A DNA stretch of 24,134 nt from Alphaproteobacteria bacterium (GTDB lineage: Bacteria; Pseudomonadota; Alphaproteobacteria; Puniceispirillales; UBA1172), in NCBI GenBank assembly GCA_021296375.1, contig JAGWAQ010000005.1, positions 1 through 24,134 of the forward strand, written 5' to 3'. Both the position numbers and the translations under genes were made by a program. The stretch's first letter is position 1; the number at the start of each line of letters is the position of its first letter. Positions 1 to 6,814 of this stretch are shown in pieces. The notes under the pieces were generated by a model that made no database searches, had not been told where the DNA came from, and worked only from the letters and a program-made list of their open reading frames with translations.

Positions 1-1
1 C

Positions 2-1099
2 ATAGTCAGCAGCTGTACCGATTGCGACCCGCTGACACATGTCATCGGCGGGCGCGCAGATGGCGGCTGTATTGCGGCGCCTGAACCTGCGCTTGACGCC
101 TAAGTGCCGGATGATTCCGACATGCGTGGCCAGTATGGCCCGCGTCCGCAGGAAACCGTCGATCGCGCGAATGAACTGCTCGACAATTTCGCCGCCCAGC
201 TTGAGAAGCGCGGCATCAAGGTCGACCGCCCGACGCCACTTGATTTCAACCAGCCGACCGCAACCCCCGATTGGGAAACCGAGACCATGTTCGGCTGCAT
301 GCCGCCGCGTGATGTTCTGTTGACCGTCGGCAAGGAAATGCTGGAAGCCACCATGAGTTACCGTTGCCGCTGGTTTGAATATCTCTGCTACCGGCCATTG
401 CTGCAGCAGTATTATATGGATGACCCGAAAATGCGGCATGAATCCGCCCCCAAGCCGCGCCTGACCGACGCCGATTACCGCCCCGATTACCTGTCGGAGT
501 CCATCGGTGATCAGAAGCGCCTGGAATGGACGGCGGATAGATTCTTCGTCACCACCGAAGAAGAGCCGCTGTTTGATGCCGCTGACGTGTTGCGCTTTGG
601 CCGCGATCTGGTGGTTCAGCATGGCTTTACCACCAACCTGAAAGGCATTGACTGGCTGCAGCGTCACTTCCCTGACCACCGTGTTCATGCGGTCAATTTC
701 CCCGGTGATCCCTACCCCATCCACATTGACGCGACCTTTACGCCATTGCGCCCGGGGCTGATCCTGAACAATCCGCAACGTCGTCTGCCTGATGACCAGC
801 GCAAAATGTTCGAAAAGAACGGCTGGGAAATTGTCGACGCCGCGCAACCGGCCCATAACTCCCCGCCGCCGCTGTGCTATTCGTCGGTCTGGCTGTCCAT
901 GAACGTGCTGGTGCTTGACCCGAAAACCGTCTGTGTTGAAAAGACCGAAGTCTATCAGGCGGAACAGATGGACAAGCTTGGCATGGAAGTGGTCGAGGTT
1001 GACCTGCGCGACGCTTACGCGTTTGGTGGCGGCTTGCATTGCTGCACCGCTGATGTTTACCGCGAAGGCGAATGCGAGGATTATTTCCCGAAAGCTTAA
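2..1099 (+). pseudogene. Glycine amidinotransferase-like enzyme (GATM family), 5' end outside window, interrupted by in-frame TAA
   Basis: This family moves an amidino group from arginine to an amine acceptor such as glycine. The frame is open from the window edge and its start lies upstream. Codons 2-100 encode a typical family N-terminus (SSCTDCDPLTHVIGGRADGG). An in-frame TAA at 101-103 stops translation, and the same frame continues at once to 1097-1099. Downstream of the TAA the protein matches the family end to end. Counting from the GTG at 104, the FDAADVLRFGRD motif gives Asp158, YPIHIDATF gives His207 and GGGLHCCT gives Cys313. Their spacing equals the Asp254/His303/Cys407 triad of the human enzyme as I recall it. 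No Shine-Dalgarno precedes the GTG at 104 or the ATG at 122, so a restart looks poor. It is either a fresh nonsense mutation or a base-call/assembly error. The acceptor substrate cannot be told. Confidence 0.85.
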
Positions 1100-1105
1100 G
1101 GTCCT

Positions 1106-1131
1106 GAAAGTCTGGGGCCCCGAAAGTCTGG
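1106..1131. repeat. Two-copy tandem repeat, 16-bp period
   Basis: GAAAGTCTGG occurs at 1106-1115 and again at 1122-1131, with GGGGCCCC between. It fills the 40-bp gap between the convergent amidinotransferase and DUF3179 genes. It belongs to the set of gene-edge microduplications in this window. Confidence 0.8.
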
Positions 1132-1139
1132 CGGTCAGT

Positions 1140-2156
1140 TTATTGCGTGACGATCACCCCGCCGGGGGTGAACGCGTGAAAGACAAAAGCAAAAGTCACA
1201 TCATAAACGGCATCCGCAAGGGTGCCGTTTTTTTTGCGCTGGACGGTCACCGTGCCGATGTCATGGCCTTTGCTGATTTCGACATGATCAAGGGCGGAGT
1301 TCTGCCCCGGGCTCCAGCTGATGATGATGTCGCCGGTTTCAAGCTGGCGGCGGGATTTGATCAAATCAAGGGACCAGGCCTTGCCTTCCACCACCACCAC
1401 CCGGGCGAGCGGCGCAATGCCCTCGGGCACCTCACCGTCATAAAGAAAGGGGAAGCTGGCGCTGTCATAGCCGCGGTAAGGGTTGGCGCCATAATGCCGC
1501 GCCGATGGGTCGGTCGGCACCAGCACCGTGCCGCCGGGGTGACGGGCTGCGAAACTTGACCAGCTCTCCAGCCGTGATGGCAGGATGGTCAATCTGGCCC
1601 CTGCCTTGGCGCCGATGATCGCCTCGCCGGTGTATTGCTGCCACCAGCTTTCGGTCTGGCGATCATACATCACGAGGTCAGACCGCCGCAGATTGCCGGT
1701 CGTGCCGAAATCTAGCACCTCCCCCTCAAGCCGCCGGTCAAACACAATGGCGGCATTGCACAAAGGGCAATAGGTGGCCGCAAGCGGCACTCCGCCCAGG
1801 GTGTCATTGGCGATTTCATGCCAGATCAGCACCCGCAGGGGCCAGGCGCGCGCCTGACCATTAAGCTCAAGGCTGATCACCGGTTCATCAGGGGTGAGGG
1901 TGGTGTTCTCCGCCACCGGAATGGTGCGGACCATATCGATGGCGGGGATGCCATCTTTGCCGGGGCCGCCGGAGCTGATCTCGTCGATCGGCACGAGGCA
2001 TCTGGAAAAATCCGTCGCTGGCCAGGAGGCTTTGTTGATGCCGGGGTTATGGCCGCAATCTGACAACAGCATAGCCGTGCTGGCGGTGGTAAAACCAAAA
2101 GTCATCATCAGCGCAAGAGCAAATCCGGCAATGCCGCCGGCGGATCGTCTGGTCAT
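1140..2156 (-). CDS. DUF3179 domain-containing exported protein
   Basis: A 338-residue protein with a Sec-type signal peptide (basic start, then a hydrophobic stretch at about 8-27, cleavage near 25-29). The remainder matches DUF3179 (PF11376), whose biochemical role is not established. Visible family landmarks are RAWPLRVLIWHEIAND (103-118), the CPLC pair within LAATYCPLCNAAIVFDR (Cys130, Cys133), SGTTGNL-like DFGTTGNLRRSDLVMYDR (149-166) and ESWWQQYTGEAI (169-180). Another cysteine pair lies near the mature N-terminus (Cys34, Cys53). The start is the ATG at 2154-2156, preceded on the minus strand by AGGGAGA. It lies convergent to the broken amidinotransferase and downstream of trhO on the same strand, 186 bp away. 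Its upstream region holds three 15-bp-spaced repeats. It probably acts in the periplasm; the partner is unknown. Confidence 0.9.
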   Translation of the reverse strand: MTRRSAGGIAGFALALMMTFGFTTASTAMLLSDCGHNPGINKASWPATDFSRCLVPIDEISSGGPGKDGIPAIDMVRTIPVAENTTLTPDEPVISLELNGQARAWPLRVLIWHEIANDTLGGVPLAATYCPLCNAAIVFDRRLEGEVLDFGTTGNLRRSDLVMYDRQTESWWQQYTGEAIIGAKAGARLTILPSRLESWSSFAARHPGGTVLVPTDPSARHYGANPYRGYDSASFPFLYDGEVPEGIAPLARVVVVEGKAWSLDLIKSRRQLETGDIIISWSPGQNSALDHVEISKGHDIGTVTVQRKKNGTLADAVYDVTFAFVFHAFTPGGVIVTQ

Positions 2157-2165
2157 GGGGATCTC

Positions 2166-2206
2166 CCTTTATTGCATGGTCCTTTATTGCAGGGCCCTTT
2201 ATTGCA
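2166..2206. repeat. Three direct repeats of CCTTTATTGCA, exact 15-bp period
   Basis: Copies lie at 2166-2176, 2181-2191 and 2196-2206, just upstream of the DUF3179 start (TGCAATAAAGG on its coding strand). The first copy abuts the ribosome-binding region. It could be an operator array or a replication-slippage product; the same kind of tandem repeat recurs at many gene edges here. Confidence 0.85.
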
Positions 2207-2298
2207 TGTTTTTTGGGCATGCTTTTCAGGGCCTGTTATTTGCGCATGGGACTCCCAGCACTCAAGGCGCTGATGCAACCAGTCAACAGGGTAAAGAT

Positions 2299-2330
2299 GG
2301 CGACTTTAGGGCGGGGCGACTTCAGGGCGC
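2299..2330. repeat. 16-bp tandem duplication downstream of trhO
   Basis: Two adjoining 16-bp units at 2299-2314 and 2315-2330, both beginning GGCGACTT(T/C)AGGGCG, differ at two positions. They end 12 bp before the trhO stop codon (minus strand, 2343-2345). Confidence 0.85.
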
Positions 2331-2342
2331 GCCGAACGGCGC

Positions 2343-3287
2343 TCACAACATCTTGCGTTTGCGTTGCGAGCTGAAGGAGGCGTGGCCGAGATGCGCTTCG
2401 CCGCGGTCTTCCGCCAGTTTGATCTGGCGCTGGCGTTCACGGAATTTGTCCTGCTGTTCGGGCGAATATTTGGTGATGCAGCGGTGACAGCTGACGCCAT
2501 CCTCAAACCCTTCCCTCAAGCGGTCGGCATCGGAAATCGGGTCCTTGCAGGCAAAGCACAACTCATATTCGCCTTCTTCCAGCCCGTGTTTGAGCGACAC
2601 GCGTTCATCAAAAACAAAGCATTCGCCTTCCCACAGGCTGTTCTCTTCCGGCACCTCCTCAAGGTACTTCAGAATCCCGCCTTTCAGGTGATAGACTTCC
2701 TCAAAACCGATCTGCTTCATATAGGCGGAGGCTTTTTCGCAGCGGATGCCGCCGGTGCAATACATCGCCACCTTGGCGGGTTTGTCGGGGTCCGCCGCCA
2801 GCTGGTCGGCCCATTCGGGAAACGCCCGGAAGGTTTCGGTTTCAGGGTCAACCGCACGTTTGAACTGGCCGATGCGGGTTTCATAAATATTTCGCGTGTC
2901 CACCAGCATGACATCCTGACGGCTGATCAGCTCATTCCAGTCTTTCGGCTCAACATAGGTGCCGACATTGACCCTGGGGTCGATGCCCGGCTTGCCCATG
3001 GTGACAATCTCGTTTTTCAGGCGAACCTTCATCCGCAGGAAGCCTTTTGACGAGGCGGTGGAATATTTCACCTCAAGCCCCTCGATCTCATCCCAGCTCT
3101 CCAGATAAGCGATCAATTGGCGGATCGACGCTTCCGGCCCGGCGACGGTGCCATTGATGCCCTCATGGGCGAGCAACAGCGTGCCGAGGATATCAAGCTC
3201 AAGGCAAAGGTCGAGCAACGGCTGGCGTTTTGAGGCAGGGTCCTCAATCCGGGTGAAATGATAAAGAGCGGCAACACGGGTGGTCAT
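2343..3287 (-). CDS. trhO: tRNA uridine(34) hydroxylase TrhO (rhodanese-like, UPF0176/YceA family)
   Basis: TrhO makes 5-hydroxyuridine at the wobble position of certain tRNAs with oxygen. The protein has the family layout. An N-terminal ferredoxin-like part contains FLLAHEGINGT-type sequence (LLLAHEGINGTVAG) and LRMKVRLKNEIVTMG. A rhodanese domain follows, with VDTRNIYE and the active-site loop MYCTGGIRCEK; the catalytic cysteine is residue 177 from the start chosen here. A C-terminal four-cysteine cluster (CFAC, then CHRC) looks like a zinc knuckle. I chose the ATG at 3285-3287 (314 aa); the frame extends six codons further to a TTG at 3303-3305 (320 aa). Neither has a clear Shine-Dalgarno. 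The chain ends in a basic tail (SSQRKRKML). An exact 18-bp duplication lies immediately upstream. Confidence 0.93.
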   Translation of the reverse strand: MTTRVAALYHFTRIEDPASKRQPLLDLCLELDILGTLLLAHEGINGTVAGPEASIRQLIAYLESWDEIEGLEVKYSTASSKGFLRMKVRLKNEIVTMGKPGIDPRVNVGTYVEPKDWNELISRQDVMLVDTRNIYETRIGQFKRAVDPETETFRAFPEWADQLAADPDKPAKVAMYCTGGIRCEKASAYMKQIGFEEVYHLKGGILKYLEEVPEENSLWEGECFVFDERVSLKHGLEEGEYELCFACKDPISDADRLREGFEDGVSCHRCITKYSPEQQDKFRERQRQIKLAEDRGEAHLGHASFSSQRKRKML

Positions 3288-3302
3288 GGACGGCGCATCA
3301 TT

Positions 3303-3338
3303 CAAAAGTCATGGTGAAACCAAAAGTCATGGTGAAAC
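3303..3338. repeat. Perfect 18-bp tandem duplication upstream of trhO
   Basis: CAAAAGTCATGGTGAAAC occurs at 3303-3320 and is repeated without a mismatch at 3321-3338. The identity suggests a recent event. It also duplicates the region from which the trhO leader would be transcribed. Confidence 0.95.
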
Positions 3339-3406
3339 GGACCCATCGTATCCAGCTCCGATCAAGAAGCAAGATATTTAACCCCCCCCGTCAAATCATC
3401 CGCCTT

Positions 3407-3465
3407 AAATTTCAGCGGGAAATTTTAAGCGGGGGGCAGAAATGGCATCGGAAAATTTCAGCGGG
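3407..3465. repeat. Dispersed AAATTTCAGCGGG repeats
   Basis: AAATTTCAGCGGG is exact at 3407-3419 and 3453-3465. A variant, AAATTTTAAGCGGGG, lies between them from 3420. It is G-rich intergenic DNA and part of the boundary repeat pattern. Confidence 0.7.
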
Positions 3466-3566
3466 GGCAGGGATGCCGCCATTAATGCGGCGGGGCAGGG
3501 GCGGTTTTCCAAGCCTTACAGGGGCGCGCCGCCATGATGGTGGTGATCGGCGCCGGACCGAAATAG

Positions 3567-3581
3567 TTAACAAATTATTAA
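3567..3581. promoter_or_regulatory. CtrA-type box 1 (TTAA-N7-TTAA)
   Basis: TTAA at 3567-3570, seven bases CAAATTA, then TTAA at 3578-3581. This is the CtrA consensus of alphaproteobacteria. It lies 36 bp upstream of a second perfect box and in front of the type I secretion operon. Binding is inferred. Confidence 0.6.
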
Positions 3582-3602
3582 AATATATTTTATTTCAATA
3601 CG

Positions 3603-3618
3603 TTAACTAAAAATTAAC
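3603..3618. promoter_or_regulatory. CtrA-type box 2 (TTAAC-N6-TTAAC) overlapping the -35 region
   Basis: TTAACTAAAAATTAAC is a full-consensus CtrA site. It covers the place where a -35 hexamer would sit relative to the TATAAT at 3629-3634, and no good -35 sequence is present. That arrangement is typical of promoters that need CtrA as activator. Binding itself is inferred. Confidence 0.65.
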
Positions 3619-3628
3619 CCCTCCTTCC

Positions 3629-3634
3629 TATAAT
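3629..3634 (+). promoter_or_regulatory. -10 element TATAAT of the type I secretion operon promoter
   Basis: A perfect TATAAT with a poor -35 (ACTAAA at 17-bp spacing) that is covered by CtrA box 2. Transcription would begin near 3641 and leave a leader of about 125 nt. Confidence 0.5.
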
Positions 3635-3660
3635 CACAATCGAATCATCTCCACGGGTCA

Positions 3661-3726
3661 GATCTGGCCCAAAGAGTGATTTGCCCGATCGGGTCGGCCT
3701 CTGTTGGCGGGCGTTCGGGCCTGATC
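3661..3726 (+). promoter_or_regulatory. Foldable leader upstream of the secretion operon
   Basis: GATCTGGCCC (3661-3670) can pair with GGGCCTGATC (3717-3726), ten pairs with one mismatch. It encloses a CCCGATCGGG palindrome (3684-3693). It would lie in the 5' leader of the TolC-like gene. I do not recognise a known riboswitch. It could be a regulatory RNA structure or DNA operators. Confidence 0.35.
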
Positions 3727-3764
3727 ATTGTGAAGACAAGTTGTTTTAGTATGAAGGAGATCTC

Positions 3765-5090
3765 ATGATCCATAAAACCAAACGCCGTCGGCCTTCTGCC
3801 CGCGGCCGAATTTTATTCACCACTTCTCTTTTATCGTGTCTTGCGGTGGGTGCTGTTGCCGAAACGGTGCTGGATCAAGCCAGGATGGCGATTGAAAGCC
3901 ACCCCGCGGTGGCGGGATTGCGGGCGCAGGTCTGCCAGGCCACCAGCCAGGTTGATCAGGCGCGGGCCAGTATTCGCCCGCAAGCGACGTTCCGCTTGAA
4001 CGGCGGGGTGTCGTTGACCAGCAATATTGAAAACAGCGAGATCCAGCCGCGCCGGTTTGACGACAAGCAGATCGACGGGGTGTTCTCCATTAACCAGACG
4101 ATTTACGATTGGGGCATTTCCTCGGCCTCCGTCGGGATTGCGGAAAACACCCGTGCCGCCGCCCGGCTGGGGGTTGAGATTGAGAGTGAGCGGATTGCCG
4201 CTGATATCCTCAGCATCATGATTTCCCGTCAGGAGCTGGTCGCCCATGACGCGCAATACCGCGACTATCAGGCGAAGCTTATGGTGCTGGCGGAACGGAT
4301 CGAAGCGGGGGTTGAGGCGGGGGTGAACCGCTTGACCGATTTGCGCAGCATCAAGATTGCGATGCTCGACGCGGAGGTCGCCCATACCCAGGTCAACCGC
4401 CAGCTTGATCTCATCGAGGCTGATTTGAAAGAACGGCTGAACCTGAGTTTCGGGGACGCCATGCCGCTTTACCTTGACTATATTGCCGCCCGTCCCCTGG
4501 CCTTGCCGCGCATCGCCAGTGATCAAACCCGCGAGGTTAAGCGGATCGATTTCGATGCCAGTTCCAGTGCGCTGGAATTGAAACGCACGAAAGCTGAACG
4601 TCGCCCCAGCCTCAACGCCATCGTCGACACCACCTTGTTTGATGTCGACAGCTACTCCTCTGAATATGAGGTGACGGGGCGCATCCAGATGAATTTTCCT
4701 CTTTACGATGGCGGCAGCAACAAAGCCCGCCAGCAGGAGCATATCTGGCAGGGCCGCAGTATTGACCATCAGCGTCAGGATTTGATCCGCAATCATATGT
4801 CCCAGACGGCGTCTGTCCTCAAGCAATTTGATCTCCTGACGGAAAACCTGCGGAAAGTCGGGGATAAAATTGCGGAAGTTGAACTTCAGCTTGAAGAGGC
4901 CCTTGCCCGTGAAGGCCAGACCGAAAGCCAGCCTCTGGCCACCGCCGGGCTGCTGACGGAACTCAACAGTCTTTTTGTGGAACAGTCGACGCTTGAAAAA
5001 GACATCGAACTTGAACGCCTGCGCGGCATCTTTTTTGCCGATGAACTCGGCGCGACCCTATCTCTTACTTATGGTGCATCAACATGTTAA
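3765..5090 (+). CDS. TolC-family outer membrane protein of a type I secretion system
   Basis: The 441-residue protein forms the outer membrane exit channel. It begins with a basic stretch (KTKRRRPSARGR) and a hydrophobic segment, with likely signal cleavage after AVGAVA at residue 32. The mature chain has the two-fold outer-membrane-efflux-protein pattern. Each half has long helices rich in Ala, Gln and Leu, and a strand pair ending in the conserved turn: SINQTIYDWG in the first half, IQMNFPLYDGGSNKARQ in the second. The ATG is preceded by AAGGAG at good spacing. The gene overlaps the following exporter gene by 7 bp, so the two are translationally coupled. The order TolC-like, ABC, HlyD resembles adhesin and RTX exporters (LapE-LapB-LapC-like). 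Overall sequence is divergent, so the exact subfamily is uncertain. Confidence 0.88.
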   Translation: MIHKTKRRRPSARGRILFTTSLLSCLAVGAVAETVLDQARMAIESHPAVAGLRAQVCQATSQVDQARASIRPQATFRLNGGVSLTSNIENSEIQPRRFDDKQIDGVFSINQTIYDWGISSASVGIAENTRAAARLGVEIESERIAADILSIMISRQELVAHDAQYRDYQAKLMVLAERIEAGVEAGVNRLTDLRSIKIAMLDAEVAHTQVNRQLDLIEADLKERLNLSFGDAMPLYLDYIAARPLALPRIASDQTREVKRIDFDASSSALELKRTKAERRPSLNAIVDTTLFDVDSYSSEYEVTGRIQMNFPLYDGGSNKARQQEHIWQGRSIDHQRQDLIRNHMSQTASVLKQFDLLTENLRKVGDKIAEVELQLEEALAREGQTESQPLATAGLLTELNSLFVEQSTLEKDIELERLRGIFFADELGATLSLTYGASTC

Positions 5091-6814
5091 CGGCTAAAAA
5101 CTCGACCCCTCAAGAGGCAGTGAACAAAAAAGATCACTGGTTCTGGAAGTATATTTATCAAAGCCGCAAGGTCTATTATCAGGTTATTTCGGCGTCGGTG
5201 CTGATCAATATTTTCGCGCTTGTTTCGTCGCTCTATATCATGACGGTCTATGACCGCGTCATCCCCAATAACGCGACGGAATCGCTCTTCGCCCTGACCA
5301 TTATCGTGGTCGTGGTGATGGGGTTTGATTTCGCCCTGAAAATCCTGCGCGGCAGTTTTGTTGACCACGCCGGCGCTGAGGTGGACAAGAAAGTTTCAAG
5401 TGACCTGTTCGATAAAATCGCCCGTCACGACATCAGCATGACCAAACAGGCGACCGGCGCGCTGGCCAATACGGTGCGGGATTTTGAAGTGTTGAAAGAG
5501 GTGATTGGTTCCGCCAGTTTCGCGATCTTTGCGGATCTGCCTTTCGTGCTGTTGTTCCTGGTGGTGCTGTATTTCATTGGCGGGGCGGTGGCGGCGGTGC
5601 CAGCCATGATCGTCCCTGTGGTGATTATCTTCGGGCTGTTGCTGCAGCCCATCATGCGCAAAATCAGCGACATGAGCGCCTCGCAAGGCCAGAGCAAACA
5701 GGCGGTGATGGTGGAAATGCTGTCGTCCCTGCATACCGTTAAAACCGTGCGGGGAATTTCAATCCTGCGCAACCGCTGGTTCCAGGGCGTGCTTAACCAG
5801 GGGGTGTCGCAACGGCGCAGCCGCTTTACCTCCCAACTGGCGACGCATTTCACGCAATTGGGCCAGCAGGCTTCGCAGGTGGGGATCATCGTTTACGGGG
5901 TGTTCCTGATCGCCAGCGGTGACTTGACCATGGGTCAGCTGATCGCTTGCGTGATCCTGTCGGGGCGGACACTGGCGCCGCTTGGCCAGATCACCGGGCT
6001 GCTCGGCCGCCTTAACCAGGCGATCACGGCGTATAACGGCTTGTCTTCGGTGATGAAGACCACCACCGAAGAAGAAACCCGCCGTGACCACGTCAAGCGC
6101 GAGGTCCTGAAGGGCGAGATTACCCTGAAGAACGTCAACCTGACTTATGATGGCCAGAACAACCCGTCGCTTGATGACTGCAGTTTTTCGATCAAGCCCG
6201 GCGAACGGGTGGCGGTATTGGGCCGCATTGGCTCCGGCAAATCATCTCTCCTGAGTTTGATTTCAGGGATCAATCCCGCAACTTCCGGTGCGGTTCTGCT
6301 GGATGACGCCGATATCCAGAATATCCGTCCAGAAGATGTCCGCAACAATATCGGCGTTGTGCTTCAGAACCCGACGCTGTTTTCGGGCACGGTTCGGGAA
6401 AACCTGCTGATGGGCAACCCCGACGCCACCGATGACATGCTGGTGAAAGCCGCTGATTTATCCGGCGCGTCGCAATTCATTGGCATGTTGCCGAACGGTT
6501 TTGACTTTATCCTGTCGGAACGTGGCAAGGAGCTGTCGGCAGGCATGCGTCAATCCCTGGCGATTTCGCGCGCCTTGATTGGTGACCCGTCGATCGTCTT
6601 GATGGATGAACCGACGTCATCCATGGACGCCAATACCGAGGCCATGATCGTCAAGAGCCTCGACACCGCCACCAAAGGCAAAACCACCATCTTTGTGACC
6701 CATCGTGGCCCACTTGTCGGCCTTGCTGACCGCATCCTGATCATCGAAGGCGGCAAGCTGGTGATGGATGGCCCCCGTGATGCGGTTCTCGAAAAACTGA
6801 AAGGAAATAACTGA
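5084..6814 (+). CDS. Type I secretion ABC exporter (permease-ATPase fusion)
   Basis: This inner membrane ATPase powers export of an unfolded protein. The 576-residue chain has no N-terminal C39 or C39-like domain, so it is of the short PrtD-like length rather than the 700-residue LapB/HlyB length. The transmembrane region spans about 33-305 and includes the conserved YDRVIPNNA loop (56-64). The nucleotide-binding domain has Walker A GRIGSGKS (380-387), the Q-loop at Gln428, Walker B IVLMDE (504-509), D-loop SSMD (512-515) and H-loop His540. The signature motif is LSAGMRQ (484-490) instead of the usual LSGGQRQ; both the third and fifth positions differ. The N-terminal Met lies inside the TolC-like gene, and the stop overlaps the next start (TGATG). 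Confidence 0.93.
   Translation: MLTAKNSTPQEAVNKKDHWFWKYIYQSRKVYYQVISASVLINIFALVSSLYIMTVYDRVIPNNATESLFALTIIVVVVMGFDFALKILRGSFVDHAGAEVDKKVSSDLFDKIARHDISMTKQATGALANTVRDFEVLKEVIGSASFAIFADLPFVLLFLVVLYFIGGAVAAVPAMIVPVVIIFGLLLQPIMRKISDMSASQGQSKQAVMVEMLSSLHTVKTVRGISILRNRWFQGVLNQGVSQRRSRFTSQLATHFTQLGQQASQVGIIVYGVFLIASGDLTMGQLIACVILSGRTLAPLGQITGLLGRLNQAITAYNGLSSVMKTTTEEETRRDHVKREVLKGEITLKNVNLTYDGQNNPSLDDCSFSIKPGERVAVLGRIGSGKSSLLSLISGINPATSGAVLLDDADIQNIRPEDVRNNIGVVLQNPTLFSGTVRENLLMGNPDATDDMLVKAADLSGASQFIGMLPNGFDFILSERGKELSAGMRQSLAISRALIGDPSIVLMDEPTSSMDANTEAMIVKSLDTATKGKTTIFVTHRGPLVGLADRILIIEGGKLVMDGPRDAVLEKLKGNN

Larger units (their letters stand above)
3339..3764. other. Long intergenic regulatory region between trhO and the type I secretion operon
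   Basis: No credible gene is visible over about 430 bp; the short open frame at 3311-3610 has no family features or ribosome-binding site. The first half is G-rich and holds three imperfect AAATTTCAGCGGG-like units. The middle (about 3561-3620) is sharply AT-rich and carries two TTAA-N7-TTAA boxes. A TATAAT at 3629-3634 and a foldable leader (3661-3726) follow before the ribosome-binding site AAGGAG near 3754. Confidence 0.7.

Noticed and set aside
2092..3330. Shared 14-mer AAACCAAAAGTCAT in the DUF3179 gene and in the 18-bp duplication before trhO
   Set aside because: One match of this length is expected about once by chance in a window of this size, and one copy is coding.
3311..3610. 99-residue open frame in the long intergenic region
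   Set aside because: It crosses the repeats, the G-rich stretch and the CtrA boxes, and has no recognisable protein features or ribosome-binding site.
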